64,000 bases of DNA from Bryopsis sp. KO-2023 (taxonomy: Eukaryota; Chlorophyta; Ulvophyceae; Bryopsidales; Bryopsidaceae), in contig BSYQ01000012.1 of NCBI GenBank assembly GCA_030272585.1, positions 62,001 to 126,000 of the forward strand, read 5' to 3'. The notes under the pieces were generated by a model. That model was given only the letters and a program-made list of their open reading frames with translations. It was not told where the DNA came from and did no database searches. Shown one piece after another: positions 53,438-64,000 of this stretch. The translations under genes and the position numbers were made by a program. Position 1 is the stretch's first letter. Each line of letters opens with the position of its first letter.

Positions 53438-55772
53438 TCAAACAGGGGTGTCCCCTGTGGGTCTTTCCCATTGAACTTTTTGCGTTTTCTTGTGCCAATA
53501 ATACACCCTCCCTTGCTGATCATGCGCAACCGCCCAGCCCTCCGGAACGGGGGGTGGAGCGTCTGGATCAGGTTTGATCTCGATACCTACACATATTAAA
53601 AAAGGCCAAAAAAAACCCACAAGGTGAGAAAATTGTTTCGACTTCACTGATTTTTCATATGCTGATTTCCAGAGACGTGCATTTTTCGTTGAAATTTAGC
53701 ATACCGACCCCCCCCCACCCCTCCCCCCTTTTCTTTCTTCCCAAAAGAAAGAGACATGAGTGATAAGCAGGAGCAATGCAAGTTGTGTGTGCGTCGCCTA
53801 CCTTCCATTGGATCTATCGGATTGGCAGCAGGATTGGCTGGTTGACCTGGGTTCACTTGGGGGGCAGCGGCCTGGGTGAAAAAAAACCCACAAGCACTCC
53901 ATGCTAAGATATCATCCAAGATTGCCATTGCTACAGGGTTTTTTTATTGTTTCTTAAAAGAAAGAAAGATTCAAGACAGACAGACAGACAGACAGACAGA
54001 CAGGTAGACATGTAGATATGATTATCTTCTATGCATCATCCTCTTTCCCCACAAGAATATACATAGGTGTTCAGAAAGCAGCACCAATTGAACGCGTTGT
54101 GGAAGAAGAGGGTTTTCATCGGGGGGCTTTCTCCCAAAACGCTGAGTGTTGAAAATCTATATGCAAGATGTTGCATGGCAGCAGAAAGTGACAGTTTTAC
54201 CTGGATAGGGTTTGGTTGCATGGGTGGCTGTTGAGGTTGTGGATTGGGCGGTGCTTGGAATGCTTGGGCTCCCTTGATCATTGCATCGTAATCTACCCCT
54301 TGATTTTCACATTGCATCTGTCAGACACACACACAAAAAGTCCACATTCTCTTTTCAATCCCCGCCAATGAACCGATAAGAGGTATGGAAAAAGATGGCA
54401 CAGTTGTTCTTTTTGGTTTTTTAGCTTTTTTTTCAAGAGAAGGTTTGATTGGATGTAGGGCAGGATGAGCGATTCAACAAAATCCTGATATGCTAATTTC
54501 ATTATTGCCGATTCTTGGATTAGGTCAGCCCGAAGTTCTTGTTGTTTTTCCCAAAACAAATAATTAAAATTTGGCAGCTTTTTTTCATCTTTTAATCCAG
54601 TCTCTCCCCCCCCCAAAAAAAATAAAATAAAATAAATAAATAAACAAACAAATAAACAAACCAGAGAACAAAACGTCAAAGAAACTAACAATTATTTCTA
54701 CTATTAATTCAAAAATGTGCGGAAGGGGAAAACATTTGAAATTCGAAAAATTAAAAACGATAAACATCCAGAATAGCTGTCTTACCCGAGCATAGTCTCG
54801 AGCCCTTTTTTCTAATTCTTCGAAATTCACTTCCTTCGCTTTTTGCTTCTTGACTATGTCTGACCAGTAGATGGGGGGTTTTATCCTGAAAGCATCCTCC
54901 CCATAGATTTGACGCCAGTTGATCGTCCCAGTGGTGCAATTCGCAGCTTGATGGCCCAACTGATATTCAAGGGAAAAAAAAAAGAGAGTGGATAAAAAAA
55001 CGACATGAAAAAATGACCTCCGCATATCGTGGATGGGTCGAACAACATTAATTGCTGCCTGTAATATTTAAAAAAAAAAATCTTTGGAAAAGGAAAAAAG
55101 TTATCGCATGGTGCACACGTAGGGACAGACATTCACGTCAATATCTCTCAATCCCCCCCAAATATAAAATTAAATCAAATCAAATCAAATCAAATGCAAA
55201 TAAATATAAAAATAAAGATAATAATATAATAATATAAGGATCGAAAATGGTAACCTTTTTTTTTCGTTTATGTACAGCATCACGACCAAATTGAAACAAA
55301 TTGATTGCTCTCCAACTTTTAAAATAATAATTAAAAAAAAAAAAACATATTCGAATGGCCTACCTGTCCACAGATATTGCATGAACTGGGGTGCCAACTG
55401 GGATCTCTCCTCAGTTTGTGATGCAGTTCCATTCCCCTGAAAAACATCATGGAAAACAACGAAATTCACAAATAAACTAATACAAAAAAATTTGAGAAGG
55501 AAAAAAAAATTGCATAAATACATAGATAATTGGCATCCCTGCATTTGTTGTGAGGATCAAATCGATCTGTTGATCGTTAACTATTTAGAGAAGAAGAAGA
55601 TTTTGAATGTCAAAATTCTGAGGATTCACAGAAATGGCCCATTGGGATCATTGCCTCCAGGGTTTTTGGATGTTTCAATATCAAAATTGCTATCTTCTCC
55701 TACTACTCGAGCATAACATCTTTCTTTTTTTCTGTTTTTAAGGTGTGAAATGCGCCAAACACTGCTGTGCAT
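53438..55772 (-). CDS. CCHC zinc-knuckle and WW-domain protein
   Basis: Six exons chain in frame: 55772-55630, 55436-55364, 54959-54786, 54317-54201, 53871-53802 and 53586-53438, giving 241 residues. The zinc knuckle CNICGQLGHQAANC is split between exons 2 and 3. It is preceded by HHKLRRDPSWHP and followed by TTGTINWRQIYGEDAFRIKP, then a charged helix. A Gln/Pro/Asn-rich middle leads to a C-terminal WW domain (EGWAVAHDQQGRVYYWHKK ... VQWERP). CCHC plus WW suggests an RNA-associated nuclear protein that binds proline-rich partners. The N-terminal ATG 55772 is the first in the exon 1 frame downstream of uncertain sequence, so an upstream exon is possible. It faces the uS17 gene head to head, about 480 bp apart. 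Confidence 0.8.
53974..54003 (+). repeat. (GACA)n microsatellite in intron 4 of the CCHC-WW gene
   Basis: About seven uninterrupted AGAC/GACA units, lying in the intron between exons 4 and 5 of the minus-strand gene. Confidence 0.9.
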
Positions 55773-56248
55773 TACATTATACAAACACAGTGGGGAAAAC
55801 CTCCCCAAATCTTATGGAGAAACTGTTAAGAAAAAGTTGAACACATTTCCTCTGAGGAAATAAAGTGAGAGAAAAGTTGGCAAAGAGAATCGGGGGCTCC
55901 AGGGGAAAAACTTGGCGAAAAAATCAAACCTGTCTGGACGCATCTTGACCGCCTCGCTTTCGTGAAAAGGATTTCAACAAGATAATCGAAGGAAAGAAAA
56001 CCAACGGTGAATCAATATCCCCCTCTTCTCTATCTCTTTTTTTTTCCACAGACTGGAGCGCGCGTTTCGAAAACGAAATGGGCTCCTGTTTTCTGTCGAC
56101 GAAGAAAAAAGAGTGACATTCCGTACGACGGAAATCACTTTTGAGTGTCTGTATTTGTGGTACTTTCGTGTTTTGCCTTCCCGTTTTTTGGAGAAAAAAA
56201 ATATCTACGCTTGGGAGCTCTGGTTTGTTTTTCGTGGAACGCTCCAGG
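55773..56248. other. Head-to-head intergenic region
   Basis: Shared 5' region of the CCHC-WW gene (minus) and the uS17 gene (plus), possibly a bidirectional promoter. No TATA-like element stands out. Confidence 0.4.
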
Positions 56249-57965
56249 ATGACGGGAACATTTATTGGTAAGGTGAGCTCTTTTTTGTGTGCGCGCGCGT
56301 GGGGGCTGTTGTTTTCGCTTCCGATGAACAAGGAAAATAGGAAAAGGACATCACAATGGCACGCTGACGCAAAAGAATCAAAATTCCTGTGCTGATAGCG
56401 TCTATAAATAACTTGCGATATATATTTATATCCACCTCAAAAGTCACAGAAGGAAAAGAATTATATTCTTGTCATTTTTTTTTTCTGTTGGCAGTTTTTT
56501 GTTTCAGACCTGTTCTATCTTTATTCTTGCTCAACTTGAGCCGTTCATAATCGTTGGATGATGTTCTAGAAAAATAAGCAAATGTATGTAAATAGATTGA
56601 AAAGACCGAAACAGTGTGTTGAGGGGGAATTTTTGCATCATTGTTTTATGTTTCAGTAGAGTATTGGGCAGCTTCCCTGCATCAGATTTCTCTAAGAAAT
56701 GATGCACATCCCTCCACCGCCTTTTTTGAAATTGGGAACGGTACTGATAATAATTTATTGATAATAAACTTTTGTAGCGAAAGTGGACTTGGGCTGTTGC
56801 GTCTGAATGTCTAGGAGGAAAATGTCCAGGAAAGGAAAAAGCACCACAAAAAAACGAGAAGTTGAACCAACATCCCATCCCACATGACCCCCCCCTTCAG
56901 TAATACATCAAGCCCAGTTCGCTATTATTGATTGAAAATTATTTTCAGGCTGAGAAAAAATGTATTATTGATTTTTATTTTTTTATTTTTATTTCTTTCT
57001 AGAGCATTGACCTTGTAGAGCTGGACCGTTGATATTTTCTGGTTGCTTTGGAAAAAAAAAAATCCAGGTGGTTTCGAACAAAATGAGAAAAAGTGTCTTG
57101 GTTGCGGTTGATCACTGGAGGCTATTACCAAAATATCATCGATACAAGAAATTCACGAAAAAATTTATGGTGAGGATTAAAAAAAATCAACTTTTGAAAG
57201 AACTTTTGTCTTTCGACGAAAAAAAAATAAATTAATTATTGGTTAGAAGTGGTGTGGTGAAAGTGAAGATTGAAACAAAAATAGAGGGGGGGAAAGGAGG
57301 GATTTTCACCATCCTGAAAATGGAAATTCCAGAGCTGCACAGGCATTACTGTTTGGTGATATGATTTCTCTCAAATTCTTGATGTGCTCCATCAAATTTC
57401 CCCAGAAGGACATAATTTCCTTTTTTTCTTTTTAAGGAACTCTCACACTTTCTGTCACATTTTTTATTTTTGGTAACAGGCACATGACGAAGCAAATGCA
57501 TGTAACATTGGGGACACAGTGAGAATTCAATCCTGCAGGTAAGTCAAAGTGCATTTTATTTGATTTATTTTATCCCTTTTTCCAGATAAAACGTTCCAAA
57601 AGAAGCCTGTTTGTTGTTATTTTTTTGAATCAACTATTATGATCCTTTTTACCTCCACAATGTCCACAATGGACCAAAAAAAATTGATTTAATTAAATTA
57701 AAATGAATCTTATGTGGATACAAGAGGTGGGTCAAAAACTGGAGTTTTTTTTCTGGAGTTTTTTTTCCTCTACTGTCTTTTCTTCTTTTACAGACCGTTG
57801 AGCAGACACAAAGCGTTCTCGGTGGATGAAATTCTACGGAGCGAAAAAACCTATGATGTTGAAGCTGTGCAGCAGGCTGCCGCACTGGCTGCAAAAGCTT
57901 CAGCACTTGCAGCACCCCAGACACAACCCCCTCCACCACCAGCCTCCACGAGCGAAACTTCCTAA
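56249..57965 (+). CDS. MRPS17: Organellar (probably mitochondrial) ribosomal protein uS17
   Basis: Four exons are 56249-56272 (eight codons), 57068-57169, 57480-57538 and 57794-57965. The phases are 0, 0 and 2 and the product is 118 residues. The S17 fold reads clearly: MTGTFIGK then VVSNKMRKSVLVAVDHW, KFM AHDEANACNIGDTVRI, and SCRPLSRHKAFSVDEIL. KFMAHDE..CNIGD and RPLS are family hallmarks and are most like plant organellar versions. The C-terminus is an Ala-rich helix and a Pro/Ser tail beyond the usual core. The protein binds 16S-type rRNA in the small subunit. There is no separate targeting peptide, as is common for this protein. The first intron is long (about 795 bp) compared with the others. 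Confidence 0.9.
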
Positions 57966-59834
57966 TCCACCCCAACACCGTTTTGTTTTTTCTGAAAAAG
58001 ACAGGGTGTGGCAAGGAAGAGGTCTTGCCTGAAACAGAAAAAAACACAGACTTGAAAAAAAGAAAAGAAAAGAAATCTGCATATAGGGGGAAAAGGCCTT
58101 GAAATATCTACTGGTGAGTTTAGATAGTTTTCTTTTAATTGGGGGGGTGGGTTTTCGATCCTTTTTTTTTTTCCCGGGTTGAAATTGGTCTGGGTTGTGT
58201 GCCTGTCAAGCTGCTTTTGAGCAGTGAATTTGAGACAGGGGGGGGGGGGGAAGTTTGGTGGAAAATAGCCATGTTGATAAACCTTTTTGGTGTTTCTTTG
58301 CTTCTTTGCTTCTTGTTTTCCACATACTGGGACTCTGTGTGTGAGGGAAGAAGTTGTGTTCATGTATTGCTTTTCCATTCTGTCTTTTTTAATTGATGGA
58401 CCAAGTTCTGATGGTCAGGAAAAAACTGCAAACCCGGTTGGGACATGCAGCTTTACCATGTGTTACTGAAAGGCATTCTTTCTCTGGAGCCTGTTTCAAC
58501 CGTCCGAACTTGCTCGACACAACATCCTTTTCCATCTTTACATGAAATTCCCAACCATCTCTGGATGTGGTTTTTGCATGGTGTGGGACTACACCATGAA
58601 TGGATGCGATCTTGTTGGGTTAAGCGATATTCAAAGAATGTAGCAAAAGGAAAACTATAAGTTCAGTTCTGGATGGGTACTGCACCCCAAGGTATCTGAG
58701 GTATCCCTGCAGCTTTTGGGTGTCTTCTTTTATGTGGGTGCTCTATGTACCACTTTGTCAAGACAGATAAACTTTTACATTACTGGACATAAATATATAT
58801 ATATATATGTTTGTCTAATGTAAATTAAACATTCATTCATATATATGTATGTATTATTTCTCAACTACCAGTTCTTGCACAATATCATGACAATATAATA
58901 AAATATATTCTGAGGATGTTTTTCCTTTCACTACCTCAACACCTTGCCACTGACTACAGCAGAAGCTTTATTCCTTTGGTCGAGTCTTGTGGAATGCCTT
59001 CTTCGAAAAAAAAAAGGCAAAAAACACTAAGAAATAGGACGTGTATGCATACATCAATTGATTTATTTTTTATTACTGTTGCTGGAGAAATCCAACAAAG
59101 ATGGATACAACATAAAACACTAAAAAACAATTTAAGGCTTTTTACATGCCAAAAACCATTTATGTGTCGCTTTGACGATAAAAACCTAGAGAACACAGGA
59201 TACGATACAACTGCGAGCATCATTGAAAATGAAACCAATCTTTCTCTTGTTCTTTTCAAAAACAAAACCCCTTATTGATCGTTTTCCATCGAAAAACTGC
59301 TGGAAGCCATCAATTCAACCGAGTCTTTCTTTCACCTGACTCAGTAAAAGTAAAGTGTCAAGAAAGCAAAATATGATATTTTTTTTTCCATTATTTTTTG
59401 GGTTTGTGAAAAAAAAAGCCCATGATTTTCTCCCAAACGATCCAAACAATAGTGTTCAAGACACTGCCGAAATGCTGTCGGTGGTTTAGTCAGATTTTGT
59501 GAGAGAAACAAAGCAAAAAAAACACACGGCTCCACAAAGGTTTTTTTTGATACTGTTCGAATCTTTCTTTTCTTCGAAATATAAGATTTTTGCCCTTTTG
59601 TTCTTACCAAAAAACTGATCACACTGGGAAACATTAGAAACAAAAAAATACATATATAGATAGATATTAGTAATTTCCAGGCTGCGGGTCACTCTATGTG
59701 AACTCCCCTTGAAAAGTTCCTCACGAAACGACCCCCCCTCCCCCCCAAAAAAAGAGCTCTTTCAATTGCGGCTGTTACGCATGAGAGTAGGATCAACAAA
59801 ACGAAACCCAGGTCCAGATCTTCAGATCGAATCC
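57966..59834. other. 3' flank of uS17 and unique sequence
   Basis: No gene is seen. 58795-58809 is an AT-repeat tract. 58916-59280 and 59340-59640 have short ORFs of low complexity only. Confidence 0.5.
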
Positions 59835-60933
59835 TCACAGGTTCTTGTTCTTTCTCCTTCTTCTTCTGTTCTTTTTCTTTTTGTTCTTATTGCTCTTTCC
59901 GGATCTGGATCTGACCCTCTGGCTGGCGATCAGGTAGCCCGATCCTTTCTTCACCTTGCCCACAGCCGTCACTTTTGAATTCTTGCCTGTTGCCTTGCCT
60001 CTCCCTCTCAGGATGGCAAAACCTGGGGGGAAAACCCCACAAAAAAAATCAGAAACGGCTAGATGAGAATGGACAGCAAAATGATGGATGATCTGGTTAT
60101 TTAAACTGTTTTATGTATCCTACAGAAAAATTTTCCTTGGATTGACTCCGTTTCCACAGCTCCATTTATATCCAGGTAAAAAAAGCACCATCCATTCAAA
60201 ATCTATTGTGATTTTCCCTACCCCCCACTCGGGAGGGTCAGTCACCCCTTCGATGACACGTACCAATAAATGCATTCGATAAAACCCACCCACCCAAGAA
60301 AAAAAAATGGAAAACATTTTCTCGAAAAGATTTACTGAAGGGAGGCTCTAATTAACACATGAGGTCATGAAAATATGCAGAACCCAAAAATAGGCAGCAA
60401 ATTCAGAACATTCAGAAAACCAGGACATAAAATTTGGTGTTTCTCTTCATAAAAAAGCAAGCCATTCTTTGATGCCCACAAAAAATTAAGGGAGCTTTAA
60501 GGGGGGGATATATATTTATCTGTTTTGATTCAACATCATCATTTTTGGTGCAATGCCACCATAAACTCAGATTTAAGAAGAATGGTGCGATCGTTGGTGA
60601 GGTCGACTTACTCAGAAGAAGTTTCCGAGTAGGCGAAATTCTCGATCGCGAGCGCAGCCCATCGACCCTCGCTGCCAATGACTTGTCTCCATCATCCAGC
60701 CCTGAACGGGAAAATCCCGCACAAGTTTGCACAGAAAACTTCAAATACAAACTCGCTTGTTCCCCATACTCCCCCCCACGCAAGCAAAAACCAAAGAAGC
60801 AATAATCCACGTGATACATATCGAGCTCAACTCTCGCTCGCCCACCTGTGTCGACAGGCGCCGCCCTACTGGTGACAACCAGAAGACCCACAAGCGAACA
60901 CAAAACCACGAAGGCGCCCAGACCGACCCTCAT
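59835..60933 (-). CDS. Secreted polybasic protein 3
   Basis: Exons are 60933-60846, 60701-60612 and 60022-59835. Phases are 1 and 1, with donors GTGGGC and GTAAGT and acceptors TTCAG and CCCCCAG; the product is 121 residues. The signal peptide MRVGLGAFVVLCSLVGLLVV ends near TSRA. A short acidic segment (GLDDGDKSL) follows, then an Arg-rich segment (RSRSRISPTRKLL). The C-terminal third is dominated by Lys, Arg, Ser and Asn (GRGKATGKNSK, KVKKGSGY, then a nearly unbroken basic run before the stop). The plan is like the pair at 45.8-49.3 kb (signal, acidic spacer, basic cluster, three exons in the same phases), but sequence similarity is weak. It may be a polycation for matrix or mineral binding; that is inference. 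Confidence 0.7.
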
Positions 60934-61229
60934 ATCTTTTCTTTCCTTTCCTATATGTTTTTCTCTTCGGATCGAAGGTCGATGAAGAGCACCCCCCCAC
61001 TCCCGGCTGCGCGCGAGAAGGTCTCTTCCTGGACGAAAGAAAATGGCTGCGTCCCTTCGCTGCGGATAGATATTCTGAAGGGAAGTGACCTTCCCGTCGG
61101 TTCACATCTGAATGGGAAAAGTTTGACAAGACGGTGCAAGAAAAGAGTCTGTTGACACAACGCCCACCTGACTTTTTTTTTCAGTCTTGCAATATATGAT
61201 CATATATTCCCTGTTGATAGAAAAAATAT

Positions 61230-61269
61230 TTGTGATTTGTGATATATAATTAGATATCACAAATCACAA
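61230..61269. repeat. Perfect 16-bp hairpin
   Basis: TTGTGATTTGTGATAT (61230-61245), an 8-base loop, and the exact inverse at 61254-61269. It has no U run like a bacterial terminator and no neighbouring gene end. It could be a small MITE remnant or a cruciform site. Confidence 0.8.
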
Positions 61270-62277
61270 TTCAAAACTGCATGCATGTATTCTGGATACC
61301 AGTCACCGGTGGTGAGAGGACAGGAACAATCCTTTTTTTTCATTGTTACAGCGCGCTAATGGACCATGATTATGTCGCCAGCTCAGGAAAAAGTGTTTTC
61401 TCGAGATGGGCAGAATAGGCCTGTGAGAACTCAGGTTTTTACAGTCTTCTCTTGTCCGAACAGATTTCCATCTGTTTTGTTCAGATTGACAGACCCGAGG
61501 AGCTGCAGTTAACTCAACGTTGCTCCTTCGGGTTTGCTGATTTGGATGACAGTCTGGGAAGCAGCACATCTTTTTAGGGAAATTGGGTACATTTGCAAAC
61601 ATATGTTTAAAGACGACACTATTCGAAGGAGATTTTGCACGCTAGCTAATATTTAATTTTTTGTTTTGTTGAGCCCTGGGCTTCTGTGCATGTAATCTTG
61701 ATGGATTTATTAGTGGGGGTTGATTTCAGAGTTGAGGAGACGGGGTGTCGTTGCAAGGATTCTGCATCTCCTACACAATGTAAATGTTGTTTGTTTGTTT
61801 GCAAGGATTCTTGAAATAAATGGCCGTTTTTTTCATTGCATGGGGGTGCTGATCGATTGTGTTCAAATAGTTCTGTAGCATTGGAAAGATTATTGCTCCA
61901 TCCCCTCACCACTTCACACCGGTACACAGAGATTTAAAATAAAGAGGAGTGGAAGATGAGTGCAAAGTTCCCGGAATCAGCATTCTGTGTTATCAATTCC
62001 CCCCATCGTAAAATAAGGATTCACTGATGTATCTCAAGCAGTCAGCACTAGGAGGATTTGGGGGAAAGGACTGAGCCACCCCCACCCAACATTCCCAGCC
62101 CATTGATCTTATCAATAGTAGCTCTCACCAACTGCTGTAACCCAAACTGACATCAGAATCTGCCAGCTGGTGTGCAGCAAGAATCATGATAGACGTACAA
62201 CAGATGGATGACGTGGAGATGGCGGGAAGAGGCAATGTTTTTTACTTTTTGTGGGGGTCCTGCTAGATGGACATGCA

Positions 62278-62302
62278 CACCACCACCACCACCACCACCA
62301 CC
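62278..62302 (+). repeat. (CAC)n microsatellite
   Basis: About eight uninterrupted CAC/ACC units. Confidence 0.9.
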
Positions 62303-62754
62303 CAGCCAAGACAATAAACAAAATAGCTGGCTTCAGAAGGTGTGATCAACTTATTATGAGCATTCAACCACTGGGGGGGGTGAAAAAGGTAAACTGATAA
62401 AAGGAAATTGTAAGGAAAAAACCCCTGGTGTGACAGTGTTGTTGTGGGCGAAAACAATAGCCAGTACGATGAGGAAACCGAAAATCATTCATCCACAAGA
62501 CACGTGCTGAGCTCTATTGTCTCTTCTCACCAGGTGTTCTCATCAAGGCCAAGACCTCAGATTTGGCTCGTTTATTATCGTCAGTTTTGCTGGGTTGCTT
62601 TTCAGTGATTCCAGTGATTATCGCTCCGCACAGATTTCACACAGTCTACAGCCTGCAATTGCTTGAACAAGACAAGTAAAATCAAAAAACAAATGAGCAA
62701 TGGAAATTATTATTAATCTTAATATCAATATCGGCATTTTTGAATATTGACCTG

Positions 62755-64000
62755 CATCCCAAATTTTCCGCCCCGACTTAAGTCGGGTTTTGAGTTGGGT
62801 AAAAGTCGGTACCGACTTTGCCCAACTTAAAGTTATACTTTCGAGTCAAGTGACTTAAGTCGATAAAAAGCTAGGCAGCTCATGTCGCTTGAAAGTTGGG
62901 CGACTCATGTTGAGATGGGAGCTGGGTGACTTGAGCCGAAAAACAGTTGGGTAGCTCATGTCGCTCGAACGTCGGGCGACTCATGTTGAGGTGCGAGCTG
63001 GGTGACTTAAGCCGGAAAACAGTTGGGTGACTTTTATTGGGGTGGAAGCTGGGTGGACTGCATTGTCACAATGAAAATGTTACAGGGGCTGCAACAATAA
63101 CACAGACATTTTGGAGAGAGAATCTTACACAAGAATCCATATAATACAATCAATACAAGCATCTTTATGTGAGTTGCAATCCCCAAAACATATTCAAGCC
63201 CAATCACGCACTTCTACAAGATCGTTCAAGTAAAATCTTCTTTCAGATTTCTTGATCCCCCTAATCCAAGCCGAACCATCAGAAAACTCAGCTTTTTTGT
63301 AATCCTTCCCAATTAGCACTTGTTTTCGTATTGCCCGTACATCTATTAAAAAACAAGAATGCTCAAATCCCCTTCCGCTTTTACACTGCTTCATTTCCCA
63401 CTTCAAAGACCTCAATGTGATGGTGCCGTTTCTTTCCCCACTATCTTCAAACCAACGCCCAAGGACCATATTTTTTTGATAATCTCATTGTGCTCACTCT
63501 TTGATGTGAGAGTGACCGTGAGCACAGCAGACACCTGAGTACAATACCCAGACCAAAGGTTTAGTTTAACTCTGCCCGGTTTGAAAATTTCCAAAGGCTA
63601 TTCAATAGCCTAAATACTACAATGATTGTAGTGAATCTTATAAAACACAGAAAAATAAAATGGAAAGAGGAAATGACAGAAACTATAAGCAAAATTACAA
63701 ATTTCAGAAAGGACCATGACACACCCAGCAACTAATCAGCATTATCTGGGCGTTTCTCGAATCCAGCTTGCTGAGTTACCGGGCATAGCAGACACTAAAT
63801 GATAATGCAGTAGGATCTTACCCGTCACCACCTATCCATGATGGCATTATCTCCAGCAGCCTCCACCTCGATGTCGAATGGGCCCAAAGCAATTTTTCTT
63901 GGTGGGCTACTCAGGGTATGATAGCTCCGAATAATGTGTACCGTCGAATCTTCTTGTGGGATACCCAACATTGCCTTAACTTCAATCTGCAAAAAGTGTT
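62755..64000 (-). mobile_element. TIR DNA transposon, copy 2, truncated by window end
   Basis: Starts with CATCCCAAATTTTCCGCCCC and is the reverse complement of 40955-39717 with one 7-bp insertion (TCCTTGG in coding sense) and very few substitutions. Its coding part is on the minus strand (63469-63194, the RWFEDSGERNG ... LNDLVEVRDWA domain). The left half lies beyond 64000. The near identity to copy 1 implies recent movement. Confidence 0.85.
63194..63469 (-). CDS. Second copy of the transposon-borne ordered domain
   Basis: Same reading as 40245-40516 with one visible residue difference (MKQCKSG against MKQRKSG). An extra 7 bp places ATG GTC CTT directly upstream, so this copy can be read as a 91-residue ORF of its own. 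Entry from the upstream exon would need another junction than in copy 1. No domain name can be given. Confidence 0.4.
   Translation of the reverse strand: MVLGRWFEDSGERNGTITLRSLKWEMKQCKSGRGFEHSCFLIDVRAIRKQVLIGKDYKKAEFSDGSAWIRGIKKSERRFYLNDLVEVRDWA

Larger units (their letters stand above)
60934..62754. other. Intergenic, with a hairpin and a CAC microsatellite
   Basis: No gene is recognised. 60934-61160 is 5' flank of polybasic gene 3. Other ORFs here are short and featureless. Confidence 0.5.

Overview
The window is nuclear DNA of a eukaryote. Genes have short exons with GT-AG introns, intergenic DNA is rich in homopolymers, and there are no operons. The lineage is probably green (an alga): one secreted family has the SPPPP hydroxyproline-rich repeat typical of green algal and plant wall proteins, the organellar uS17 protein reads like plant versions, and several BTB, F-box and CCHC-WW genes fit. 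This is inference from a few genes, and the species is not identified.

Layout. 0-4 kb: two minus-strand genes (A partial, B) of a secreted Cys/Pro-rich family; the paralogue C lies at 25.9-27.6 kb. Between B and C (4683-25284) sits a three-level transposon nest. An outer LTR retrotransposon (282-bp LTRs, target duplication CCCCC) is split in its integrase by a chromodomain Ty3/gypsy element (5859-20765, duplication CATCC). That element is split in its reverse transcriptase by a hAT DNA transposon (9772-16134, duplication GTCTTCAT). All three boundaries can be read to the base. The hAT carries a two-exon transposase with one extra A in an A run and, on the opposite strand, a three-exon gene of unknown function.

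28.5-36.1 kb: an F-box/LRR gene and two BTB-BACK genes, that is, adaptor-type proteins for SCF and CUL3 ubiquitin ligases. One BTB gene ends in a glycine-rich domain resembling that of ALK/LTK receptors. 37.5-44.5 kb: three tandem genes for small secreted PAN/apple-like proteins with a shared promoter block, interrupted by a 2.55-kb TIR transposon of unassigned superfamily (38401-40955). A nearly identical inverted copy enters the window end at 62755.

45.8-49.3 kb: a tandem pair of secreted, polybasic, Gly-rich proteins. 51.4-51.9 kb: a secreted Gly-rich protein. 52.4-53.0 kb: a MITE-like element. 53.4-55.8 kb: a CCHC zinc-knuckle/WW protein. 56.2-58.0 kb: an organellar ribosomal protein uS17. 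59.8-60.9 kb: another secreted polybasic protein. The host genes thus fall into extracellular-matrix-like secreted families, ubiquitin-ligase adaptors and a few housekeeping genes. Exon borders are predictions from splice signals, frame continuity and comparison of paralogues within the window.
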